Shown piece by piece: positions 17,474-25,137 of a stretch of 40,606 bases of DNA. Source of the stretch: an uncultured Lentisphaeraceae bacterium (GTDB lineage Bacteria > Verrucomicrobiota > Kiritimatiellia > RFP12 > DVOR01). The notes under the pieces were generated by a model that saw only the letters and a list, made by a program, of their open reading frames with translations, was not told the DNA's origin and ran no database searches. Numbering within the stretch: position 1 is the first letter of the stretch; each line of letters starts with the position of its first letter. Location: the NCBI GenBank assembly GCA_937892925.1, contig CALBHX010000057.1, forward strand, positions 1-40,606. The letters run 5' to 3'. Made by a program: the position numbers and the translations under genes.

Positions 17474-17968
17474 TTAACGCCCGCAACACTTCTTGTATTT
17501 TTTCCCCGACCCGCAGGGGCAAGGATCATTCCGCCCAACCTTTGGCGTTTCACGCCGAATAGGCTGCTGTTTTACCAATTCGCCGTCTATAAACTTCCAT
17601 ACACCGTTCACCTTACGAAAGAGTGAGCGCTCATGATGTTCAAAGTCTGTACCGTTCACGCTGTAGTGTGCGATAAACTCCACAACGCCCTCGTCATCAC
17701 CGGCCTCTCCTGCTTCCTTTGCAAGAACGTCCATGCCATGCCATTCTGAACCTTCCGCCCAACGGCGCGATGCTTCAGGGTCAAACTCCTGCTGCACCTC
17801 CGATCCCGAAGAATTGTAGAGAAAGTCAATATCATGCAGGGCATACGCCGTGTACCGAGCACGCATCAGCTGCTCGGCCGTTTCCGCTTGTTTTGCTCCA
17901 GATAGAATCGGCTCGCAACAGGCCTCTTTCGGCTTCCCGGATCCACAAGGACAAAGCGTCTCTTCCAT
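17474..17968 (-). CDS. ychJ: YchJ-family protein with two SEC-C zinc motifs
   Basis: 164 residues. A SEC-C motif at each end, CPCGSGKPKEACC near residue 6 and CPCGSGKKYKKCC at the C-terminus, frames an NTF2-like domain containing LMRARYTAYALHDIDFLYN. This is the full YchJ/UPF0225 architecture. Each SEC-C binds one zinc; the cellular role is not established. The ATG at 17968 has AAGGAG 9 nt upstream, so the longer GTG frame from 17995 is not used. It lies 34 bp downstream of asd on the same strand and is probably co-transcribed. Confidence 0.9.
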   Translation of the reverse strand: MEETLCPCGSGKPKEACCEPILSGAKQAETAEQLMRARYTAYALHDIDFLYNSSGSEVQQEFDPEASRRWAEGSEWHGMDVLAKEAGEAGDDEGVVEFIAHYSVNGTDFEHHERSLFRKVNGVWKFIDGELVKQQPIRRETPKVGRNDPCPCGSGKKYKKCCGR

Positions 17969-18002
17969 ATGATTGCTCTCCTTCCTAAGGCGCACGCGCG
18001 GG

Positions 18003-19031
18003 TTACACTAACCCGCGCTTAATCAGCGTTTCGGCAATCTGCACAGCATTAAGCGCCGCCCCCTTACGAATATTATCGCCAGAGCACCAAAGCGCAATAC
18101 CATTTTCCTCAGAGGGATCGATACGAATCCGGCCAATCCCGACATTATCTTTCCCGCCAAAGTCTTTGGGCATGGGATACACCGCTGCAGGGAGATCATC
18201 TACTAACTCCACGCCAGGCGCACGAGCAATCACTTCGCGCACTTCCTCCACCGTAAATGGGCGCTCAAACGTAGCGTGAACAGCAATACTGTGCGCGTAG
18301 AAAACCGGCACGCGAACGCAGGTGCAGGCGATACGCAGGTTCGGTGCGCCGAGAATTTTACGGCTTTCAAATGTAAGTTTAGCCTCTTCTGTCGTAAACC
18401 CGGGCATTTCTTTCTTGGGCCCGCCAATCTGAGGAATCACATTAGCCACGATCTGGTGCGGAAATGCCTTCGGCACGATGGGTTCACCCAACGCAATCTG
18501 GCGAGTCTGCATTTCCAACTCATCAATGGCCGCGCGCCCAGCTCCCGAAACACTCTGAAACGTAACAGCTGTCATGTGGCGCAACGAATTAACACGATGC
18601 AGCGCAGCAATCCCCATCAAAGTGATAATCGTGGAGCAGTTAGGGTTAGCAATAAAGCGTGCACCTTTACGCACCATAGCTTCCATATCATCGGCATTGA
18701 TTTCTGGAACAACCAACGGAACGTCTTCGCACATCCGAAAGTCATCGCCGTTATCAATAACAATAGCGCCTTTTTCAATGGCCACCTTACCCCACATTTT
18801 ACTGGCGCCCTTGGAACCCTCCGTACCAGCGAAAAGCACGATATCCAGCCCATCGAAACTCTCGGGCTTTGTCTCAAGCACATGAAAGGTTTCACCTGCA
18901 ATGACCTCATTGCGCTCACGCGTAGCTAAAACCCGGATTTCAGATGCAGGGAAGTTGCGTTGGCGGAGCACTTTGACCATTTCCGTCCCAACGGCGCCAA
19001 TGCCAACCAACCCGACCTTGTACTGTTTCAT
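18003..19031 (-). CDS. asd: Aspartate-semialdehyde dehydrogenase
   Basis: 342 residues. N-terminal Rossmann fold VGLVGIGAVGTEMVKVL binds NADP; the catalytic cysteine is in IANPNCST (Cys132), with the QSVSGAGRAA loop and the RVPVFYAHS segment that holds the substrate. It reduces aspartyl phosphate to aspartate semialdehyde, the branch point to lysine/diaminopimelate, threonine and methionine. The ATG at 19031 is preferred to an upstream in-frame start at 19070 because the Rossmann strand begins a few residues later. It is divergent from metX-metW, whose substrate homoserine derives from this pathway. Confidence 0.95.
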   Translation of the reverse strand: MKQYKVGLVGIGAVGTEMVKVLRQRNFPASEIRVLATRERNEVIAGETFHVLETKPESFDGLDIVLFAGTEGSKGASKMWGKVAIEKGAIVIDNGDDFRMCEDVPLVVPEINADDMEAMVRKGARFIANPNCSTIITLMGIAALHRVNSLRHMTAVTFQSVSGAGRAAIDELEMQTRQIALGEPIVPKAFPHQIVANVIPQIGGPKKEMPGFTTEEAKLTFESRKILGAPNLRIACTCVRVPVFYAHSIAVHATFERPFTVEEVREVIARAPGVELVDDLPAAVYPMPKDFGGKDNVGIGRIRIDPSEENGIALWCSGDNIRKGAALNAVQIAETLIKRGLV

Positions 19032-19072
19032 CTCTGTCAAACTCCCATTTGGGTTCCAAACGAATGGCAAGT

Positions 19073-19100
19073 ATCATATCACAATCCTTCCGCCTGCCAA
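19073..19100 (-). promoter_or_regulatory. Promoter of the asd-ychJ operon
   Basis: Minus strand TTGGCA (19100-19095), 16-nt spacer, TATGAT (19078-19073), about 42 nt before the ATG. Confidence 0.6.
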
Positions 19101-19330
19101 ACGTCTTTCCACTAAAAATCGCTTCTAATCACACGACTACTCAAAAAGGGAATCGCGGTTTATAACATATTGAACAAACGGTTTGCAAAATCCACCAGGT
19201 TCATCTCTGCTAGGGCAAACTAAGCTCGGGGCGAGCCTATGGCTCCCAGTACAGAAGCGTAACGACCTCTAGATAGATGGGGAACGATCTCCCCAAAGGC
19301 GAACAAACCATGCGCGGCGGCAATGGCTTT
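19101..19330. other. asd/metX divergent intergenic region, one stray repeat-like unit
   Basis: No gene. One CTCGGGGCG core at 19225-19233 matches a single 22-bp repeat unit but has no 22-bp partner. Short hairpins GAGCC/GGCTC and TGGGGA/TCCCCA are present. No SAM riboswitch or T-box is recognisable, and the region lies upstream of the metX promoter in any case. Confidence 0.4.
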
Positions 19331-19339
19331 TGCTATACT
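19331..19339 (+). promoter_or_regulatory. Extended -10 promoter of the metX-metW operon
   Basis: TGCTATACT followed by GAG, 26 nt before the GTG start. Identical nonamer to the folP and parA promoters. Weak -35. Confidence 0.6.
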
Positions 19340-19365
19340 GAGCAGACACGTGAAAGGATGTTGGC

Positions 19366-21195
19366 GTGAGTGAAATTGGCATTATTGAACCACACGATCT
19401 AATGCTTAAGTTGCCGAAAGACGGATGGCGTCTCGAAAAGGGAGGCATTCTGTCCGAAATCTGCGTTCGGTATGAGCAAGTGGGGAATCCTTTGCCCGAT
19501 GGCGGAAATATCATTTTCGTTTGCCACGCACTCACCGGAGATGCCCATGTAATTGGTTACCGCCCCGGCGAACGCCCGGGGATAGATCAGCCCAGTGGGT
19601 GGTGGGAGGGGATGATCGGCCCTGGAATGGGTATTGATACCGATCGGTTTTGTGTGATTTGTGCCAACATTCTTGGCGGATGCGCAGGTACCACCGGCCC
19701 CAGTTCCACCAACCCGGCAACCGGGGAACCCTACGGCTCCCTCTTCCCGGAAATCACGATGGGGGACATCGTGGATGTTCATCGGGCATTACTGCATCAG
19801 TTAGGCTTTAAACGAATTGCAGCCGTAGTCGGGGGAAGCTTCGGCGGAATGCAGGCTCTGGAGTGGGCAATTCGCCACCCGGAAGACATGGATCGATGCG
19901 TTTTGGTGGCTTCTGCTGCCACATTAAATACCCAGGCGCTCGCGTTCGATATCGTGGCGCGTCATGCTATTATTCAAGATCCGAATTGGAAGCATGGGGA
20001 TTATTACAAGGGGCCACGGCCTGTGGCCGGACTAGCCAATGCCCGCCGATTGGCGCATATCACCTATCTTTCCCAGCAAGTCATGGATGACAAGTTCGGG
20101 CGGGAAAAACGAGAAGAATGGCTCCAGCAGGGGAACGATTTCCACACTCAGGTGCGGCGTGACTTCAAAACCTATTTTCAGATAGAATCCTATCTAGAAT
20201 ATCAAGGCCAGAAGTTTGTTAAGCGCTTTGATGCCAACAGTTACCTACACATTACACGTGCGTTGGACAGTTATGACCCAGAAGAGACCTTTGGATCGCT
20301 GGAAGCCGCCGTTCGAAATATTCGTGCGCAGGTGCTTCTGGTAAGTCTGAGCGGCGATTGGCTCTTCACCCGCGAACAGGCAGGGCGGTTGGTTAAAGCC
20401 TGCCTGACCGAGGGAAAAAACATTTCATACTGTCATCTCTACGCGCCGGCAGGACATGATGCATTCTTAACGCATATTTCCGAGTTGAAACTGGTGATGC
20501 GGGCTTTTTTAACCGCCACCGCTACGCGTGATCCTTCCACACTCAATCGAGAAGAAGCGGAAGCATTCAAGGCCTTTGCCCAACAGATCCCGGAGGGAGC
20601 GCGCGTGCTTGACATCGGATGCGGGGATGGCACCTTACTGAAGCAAGTAGCCCTCAGCCAACGGGCACATTGCGTAGGCCTTGAGAAGGAATTACCTAAG
20701 GTGATCCAGGCGCTCCACTCAGGTATCAATGTGCTGATGGCAGACATTGACACCGATTTGCGACACATGCCGGATCATGCTTTTGATGTCTCAATTATCT
20801 CGCACACCATTCAAGTCTTGCGGCATCCTGACCGTATGATGAAGCAGCTGCTGCGTGTATCGAACTGGGCGCTCATTGCTTTCCCAAACTTCGGTTATCT
20901 GGGCATGCGTTTTTCCCTGCTTTTCTCCGGGCGGATGCCGCGAACCCGGGAATTTCCTTACGAATGGTATAACACACCAAACATCCATAACTGTACGCTT
21001 AAGGACTTCGCCGACTTTTGCGGGCAGTTTGGGCTGAAAGCCAAACTCCTCTCATGTCACTCAGCCAGTTGGCTCGGAAAACTTCTAATTACGCTTGGGC
21101 TTCCCAATTTGGGCGCAGACGGCGTGATTCTACGCCTGACGCAGGACGAATCAAAGGAGACGCTCCATGGGCAGCGAACTGAACGCATTGATTGA
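19366..21195 (+). CDS. metXW: Homoserine O-acetyltransferase fused to MetW-like methyltransferase-fold domain
   Basis: 609 residues. Residues 1 to about 385 are a MetX alpha/beta hydrolase: GGSFGGM elbow (Ser158), Asp331 in LSGDWLF and His364 in AGHDAF form the triad. Loop signatures CHALTGDAH and GTTGPSS are present. It makes O-acetylhomoserine from acetyl-CoA and homoserine. Residues from about 395 are MetW: VLDIGCGDGTLL (414-425), ISHTIQVLRHPD and FPYEWYNTPNIHNCT. MetW, usually a separate adjacent gene, is required for full MetX activity in some bacteria; here the two are one chain. GTG start with AAAGGA upstream. The 3' end overlaps cysE by 29 nt, so sulfur amino acid genes are coupled. 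Confidence 0.93.
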   Translation: MSEIGIIEPHDLMLKLPKDGWRLEKGGILSEICVRYEQVGNPLPDGGNIIFVCHALTGDAHVIGYRPGERPGIDQPSGWWEGMIGPGMGIDTDRFCVICANILGGCAGTTGPSSTNPATGEPYGSLFPEITMGDIVDVHRALLHQLGFKRIAAVVGGSFGGMQALEWAIRHPEDMDRCVLVASAATLNTQALAFDIVARHAIIQDPNWKHGDYYKGPRPVAGLANARRLAHITYLSQQVMDDKFGREKREEWLQQGNDFHTQVRRDFKTYFQIESYLEYQGQKFVKRFDANSYLHITRALDSYDPEETFGSLEAAVRNIRAQVLLVSLSGDWLFTREQAGRLVKACLTEGKNISYCHLYAPAGHDAFLTHISELKLVMRAFLTATATRDPSTLNREEAEAFKAFAQQIPEGARVLDIGCGDGTLLKQVALSQRAHCVGLEKELPKVIQALHSGINVLMADIDTDLRHMPDHAFDVSIISHTIQVLRHPDRMMKQLLRVSNWALIAFPNFGYLGMRFSLLFSGRMPRTREFPYEWYNTPNIHNCTLKDFADFCGQFGLKAKLLSCHSASWLGKLLITLGLPNLGADGVILRLTQDESKETLHGQRTERID

Positions 21196-22054
21196 CGGGC
21201 TCTCTGGGCACCTGGTCTGTAAGAACTGCCCCGGAACAAATACCAGGCGTGGCGTTAACCTGCCTGGACAACGAGCCATGGTTGCTGTTCTGAAAGAGAT
21301 TCTTTCTGTGCTCTTCCCGGGTTGTCTGGCTTACGAACCGATTGATCATGAAGATGTCGAGGGTATCCGGATGCGCCTGCATGGTGTGGCCGATGCGTTG
21401 ATTGACCAGATTACACGAATTGAAGCCTATCGCGTATTGGAACATTCCCGCCCGCAAGGGTTTGACTGTGAAGCGAGGGCAAATGCCGTAGTTAAAACGC
21501 TTTTTCAGCAATTACCCGTCATCCGAGAGACGTTGCAAAACGATGTTCTAGCGGCTTATGAGGGTGATCCAGCTGCCCACTCAAATATGGAAATCGTTAT
21601 GTCCTACCCGGGGCTTCTAGCCATTGCTGCACATCGGGTAGCACACGTGCTCTATATGCAGGATGTTCACCTGTTGCCGCGCGTGATCAGTGAGTACGCA
21701 CACTCAAAAACCGGGATCGACATCCATCCGGGCGCCCAAATCGGCAAGGGTTTTTTCATCGATCATGGTACCGGTGTAGTCATTGGCGAAACCTGTCAAA
21801 TTGGATCAAACGTGCGGCTTTACCAAGGTGTCACCCTAGGTGCGCTCTCTTTTCGAAAAGATGCGGAAGGACATCTAGTCAAAGGGATCAAGCGGCACCC
21901 CAACGTTGAAGATGATGTCATTATCTACGCTAACGCTACCATTCTTGGCGGAGATACCACCATTGGGAAGGGGTCTGTTATTGGGGGTAACGTGTGGTTG
22001 ACGCACTCCGTTCCGCCGGGCTCCCGCATTTTCTACGAGGAAAAACCAGTATGA
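21167..22054 (+). CDS. cysE: Serine O-acetyltransferase (EpsC/SrpH-type, long N-terminus)
   Basis: 295 residues. A helical N-terminal half (to about 170) is followed by the catalytic left-handed beta helix: HSKTGIDIHPGAQIG, IDHGTGVVIGE and YQGVTLGA, then HPNVEDDVIIYANATILGG. It makes O-acetylserine, the precursor of cysteine. The long N-terminus and insertion fit the EpsC/SrpH branch rather than E. coli CysE. AGGAG lies 7 nt before ATG 21167. It overlaps metX-metW and shares an ATGA junction with the next gene. Confidence 0.92.
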   Translation: MGSELNALIDGLSGHLVCKNCPGTNTRRGVNLPGQRAMVAVLKEILSVLFPGCLAYEPIDHEDVEGIRMRLHGVADALIDQITRIEAYRVLEHSRPQGFDCEARANAVVKTLFQQLPVIRETLQNDVLAAYEGDPAAHSNMEIVMSYPGLLAIAAHRVAHVLYMQDVHLLPRVISEYAHSKTGIDIHPGAQIGKGFFIDHGTGVVIGETCQIGSNVRLYQGVTLGALSFRKDAEGHLVKGIKRHPNVEDDVIIYANATILGGDTTIGKGSVIGGNVWLTHSVPPGSRIFYEEKPV

Positions 22055-22674
22055 AACGCATGTGTGCACTTTTCGGTTGCGGTGTATTATCCATCTGTTC
22101 TTTATTGGCTTGCGGAGAACTTCACGCTGAACTTCCCTCCTCGGTATTAGATGCCTGCCTCTCCCCTGCTCTAACGGAGAAAACCTCCGGTGTACGTTGG
22201 CAGGTGATGACGCGGACGCAATGGGAAAATCGCCCTACGCGCATATCTGAACGCGCAGAAGGAACATACGCCGAACAAGATGGGCAAGCGCATCCTTCCG
22301 CCTGGATTTCTACTACCTTGGCACTGCTTATGCCGCCGCAAACCGTACAGACTCCACGTCCGATTCAAACGCTCACTCTCCGCGCCACACCTTCTGGTGT
22401 ATTCCCTAAGACCACACTCGATTTCATCTTTCTAGACAATGCCGCCCTACCACCCTACACGATAAAACTTTGGAATGGACGCCCCGCACTAGTAGCGGTA
22501 GACGGCAATTGGTATATCATCGCCGGTGATCCCAAAACAAAGGTGATGCAGAAAGCCGGCAAACCGCTACGAACCTCCCTTGTTCTGGAAGGCGTAAGCA
22601 CCGAACGAACCGCGCCCATGAGCGCTTCTATTCTGGTTGGTGAAGGGGCTCTACCACCGGAACAGTCGAAATAA
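22051..22674 (+). CDS. Unrecognised exported protein or lipoprotein
   Basis: 207 residues. The N-terminus MKRMCALFGCGVLSICSLLA followed by Cys21 fits a lipobox (LLAC); cleavage after LHA is the alternative. The remainder has short beta strands (TLTLRATPSGV, LDFIFLDN, YTIKLWNGRPALVAVDGNWYIIAG) and no family I recognise. The ATG overlaps the cysE stop (ATGA), so the longer frame from 21994 is not used. It sits between cysE and an AsmA-like gene and may belong to the envelope half of this operon. Function unknown. Confidence 0.7.
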   Translation: MKRMCALFGCGVLSICSLLACGELHAELPSSVLDACLSPALTEKTSGVRWQVMTRTQWENRPTRISERAEGTYAEQDGQAHPSAWISTTLALLMPPQTVQTPRPIQTLTLRATPSGVFPKTTLDFIFLDNAALPPYTIKLWNGRPALVAVDGNWYIIAGDPKTKVMQKAGKPLRTSLVLEGVSTERTAPMSASILVGEGALPPEQSK

Positions 22675-22695
22675 GAGCCCCATACACCCCGCGTT

Positions 22696-24645
22696 ATGCC
22701 AGCCATTCGTCGTTTCCTGCAAACCGTTCACTTCATCCTGTTGGGATTCGGGATAACGGCGATTATCGGCGGAATGATGTTCGTATTATTAGCCGTTGGC
22801 GTGCCGGGGCGATTCCTGCAACAAATTCTTGACCGGCACTTACCTCCGACGGTTGGTCAAGTTCGTATCCAACATGTGGCTTATCGGCCTGGCTCCGGTT
22901 TATTGATTGACGGCTTTTCTTTCAATAATCCGAAGGGCAAATGCCTGGCCGCCTTCTCGCGTGGCCGTTTTGCCTTTACCCTTTTTTCCCTTTCCCCGAT
23001 TGCGGAACGCCTCACCGCCATTGAGTTGGAAGACTTATTTGTCGCGCAAATCGAATATCCACCTAACCGCATAACCGAAAGTGAACCGCCACCGGAGTCT
23101 GAACGACGTCCATTTCCAGACCTCTCCCAGGTTGTGATCCCGTATTTTCGAAACGTTGCGCTCTGTCTGATCCGCCCAAATGTATTAGAAGTCCGTGCTA
23201 ACCAAATTACCGGGCAGCTCTCCACAGAAAATCAGATTCTTCGATTTCACGATCTCAAAGGCATCATCGATGAAGATGGCCAGCTAGCCGAAGCAGATCT
23301 TTCGGTAGACATTCACGGAGGAACCATCTCGGCTTCCATCCGTGGGTTCATTTTTCAAACGCGTCTCAACGGTATCTGGCGGGCACTTGATTTCCCGATT
23401 ATCGAAACGTATAGTAATAAATTCAAGCTCAATAAGCCCGCATGGGCCGATTGCGACTTTACCGTTGGGCTCGACAAATACCGTAACATCTTCCATTTGA
23501 AAGTAGACATCGTCTCTTCTGCCGGAGGGACCTATTGCGGTGTTCCATTCGATGCTGCCGAGGGCACCATTCGCTGTTCAGGCATTTGGGACGCCGTCAC
23601 CATTATTGACCCCATTATCGCAAAACGTAATGGGCGTGTAATCGCCTCCGGAGCACTTCGTCTGGATTGCCCAAATAATCGTTTTTCCTTTCGAGCCTCT
23701 GGTTCAGGCCTCCAACCAGATGAATGTTTCCGACTGATAGACCTTCCTTTTACCAAGGTTATCCCAGAGATTCGCGGCATCGTCCCCCCGGAAATCACGA
23801 TTGAAGGCAGCCTGCCGCTTTTGACAGAACAGACGCCCGCCGGAGTTCACCTGAAAGGTCATGTCCTTTTGTCTCAAGGCGGCACCTTTCAGGGTATCCC
23901 CACCACCCGTGCCGAAGGTAGCCTCTCTATGGCCAACGGTCGATTCCAGCTCGACCACCTTTCCCTCTCTTTTCCAAAAGACGGAAGCCTTTCTGGCACC
24001 CTCATGCTCGATATTCCGGAATCCGCGGCCTATACCGATCTTTCTGCGGATCTTTCCGTGGACTCAATCGCATTATCCCTTCTCTCTACGCCCTTTACAT
24101 TTGAAGTTTTACCAGAATGCTCTGTTTCCGGCACGCTCCTACTCCGCTGCCGAACAGATAACACCCTGAAGCAATCCCTCTCTGCCATTTATGATGTAAC
24201 ACTCGGCGGCGGGCTCATCACCCGCGTCCCGTTGTTTTCCGGTTTAACGGATCTCATTGCCGAACACATTCCGGGGGTTTCTGCTCTTACCGATTCGTCT
24301 TCCGCACATCTGACCGGAACTGCTCAAGGGGGGCTTTTTACCATCCCCCACTTTTCTCTCACAGGCGACCTTCTCTCCATCGATGGCAACATCGCTTATA
24401 ATCTGCCCGACGACACACTTTCCGCCCGCTTGACCGCTGGCAACTTCAAACAGGGTTCCATCATCGGAACCCTCACCCGCTGGATGACCTTACCCGTCAA
24501 TCGGTTTCTCTGGGAAATCGTTGTCTCCGGATCCTTAACAAACCCAGATTGGCATTTGGTTACCTTCGCAGAGAAACTATGGGACAAAGCCCTTGGCCGC
24601 GAAAGCGACTCCTCATCATCTGTCACCCATCCCACTGCCCCCTGA
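22696..24645 (+). CDS. AsmA-like / TamB-type envelope protein
   Basis: 649 residues. One N-terminal membrane helix (about 11-36) is followed by a long repetitive beta-rich body. The C-terminal part, SALTDSSSAHLTGTAQGGLF..FSLTGDLLSIDGNIAYNLPDDTL, matches the AsmA-like C-terminal region (a threshold of polar-hydrophobic alternation, then LSIDGN). Such proteins span the periplasm as a lipid-conducting groove between inner and outer membrane. That role is known for relatives and is only inferred here. It starts 21 nt after the preceding lipoprotein gene and is followed 12 nt later by trmL. Confidence 0.75.
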   Translation: MPAIRRFLQTVHFILLGFGITAIIGGMMFVLLAVGVPGRFLQQILDRHLPPTVGQVRIQHVAYRPGSGLLIDGFSFNNPKGKCLAAFSRGRFAFTLFSLSPIAERLTAIELEDLFVAQIEYPPNRITESEPPPESERRPFPDLSQVVIPYFRNVALCLIRPNVLEVRANQITGQLSTENQILRFHDLKGIIDEDGQLAEADLSVDIHGGTISASIRGFIFQTRLNGIWRALDFPIIETYSNKFKLNKPAWADCDFTVGLDKYRNIFHLKVDIVSSAGGTYCGVPFDAAEGTIRCSGIWDAVTIIDPIIAKRNGRVIASGALRLDCPNNRFSFRASGSGLQPDECFRLIDLPFTKVIPEIRGIVPPEITIEGSLPLLTEQTPAGVHLKGHVLLSQGGTFQGIPTTRAEGSLSMANGRFQLDHLSLSFPKDGSLSGTLMLDIPESAAYTDLSADLSVDSIALSLLSTPFTFEVLPECSVSGTLLLRCRTDNTLKQSLSAIYDVTLGGGLITRVPLFSGLTDLIAEHIPGVSALTDSSSAHLTGTAQGGLFTIPHFSLTGDLLSIDGNIAYNLPDDTLSARLTAGNFKQGSIIGTLTRWMTLPVNRFLWEIVVSGSLTNPDWHLVTFAEKLWDKALGRESDSSSSVTHPTAP

Positions 24646-24657
24646 GCCCGTACACCT

Positions 24658-25137
24658 ATGGACATCGTCTTACTCCATCCCGAAATTCCCCACAACACCG
24701 GAGCCATCGGCCGCTTATGTGTTGGCCTCGGGTGGCCACTCTGCCTCATCCGCCCCCTCGGCTTCACACTGGACGAACGCGCCATCCGCCGCGCCGGTCT
24801 GGACTATTGGAAATACTTAGACCTTCACCTCTACGACACCTTTGAGGATTATTTGGTCGACCGCCATCCAGCGCAACTCTGTTTTCTCAGCACTAAGGGA
24901 GGAAAATCCCTCTACGACACCCCGCTCCACGCCCGCAGCGCACTTGTCTTTGGATGTGAATCCTCCGGACTTCCCAAACCCTATTACATCCAATATGCCC
25001 ATCAGCTCGCCATTCTCCCCATGCCCGGTGCCCACGCCCGCTCCATCAACCTTGCCAACGCCGTTGCCATCGCCGCCTACGAAGCCTTTCGGCGCACCCT
25101 CCCCGGCCAAACGCAACCGCACACACTTAAACCCTGA
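24658..25137 (+). CDS. trmL: tRNA (cytidine/uridine-34-2'-O)-methyltransferase TrmL
   Basis: 159 residues, the usual size of TrmL. SPOUT fold with all three motifs: HPEIPHNTGAIGRLC (7-21), FGCESSGLP and the knot RSINLANAVAIAAYEA. It methylates the wobble nucleotide of tRNA-Leu isoacceptors using SAM. Last gene of the metX-metW run. Its stop overlaps, tail to tail, the 3' end of the minus-strand gene 25127-27223 by 11 bp. Confidence 0.95.
   Translation: MDIVLLHPEIPHNTGAIGRLCVGLGWPLCLIRPLGFTLDERAIRRAGLDYWKYLDLHLYDTFEDYLVDRHPAQLCFLSTKGGKSLYDTPLHARSALVFGCESSGLPKPYYIQYAHQLAILPMPGAHARSINLANAVAIAAYEAFRRTLPGQTQPHTLKP

Noticed and set aside
19225..19246. Sixth 22-bp locus in the asd/metX gap
   Set aside because: A single CTCGGGGCG core with no partner at the 22-bp step; kept only as a note.
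19101..19365. SAM riboswitch or T-box before metX-metW
   Set aside because: The promoter lies only 26 nt before the start, leaving no room for such a leader, and no conserved core is seen.
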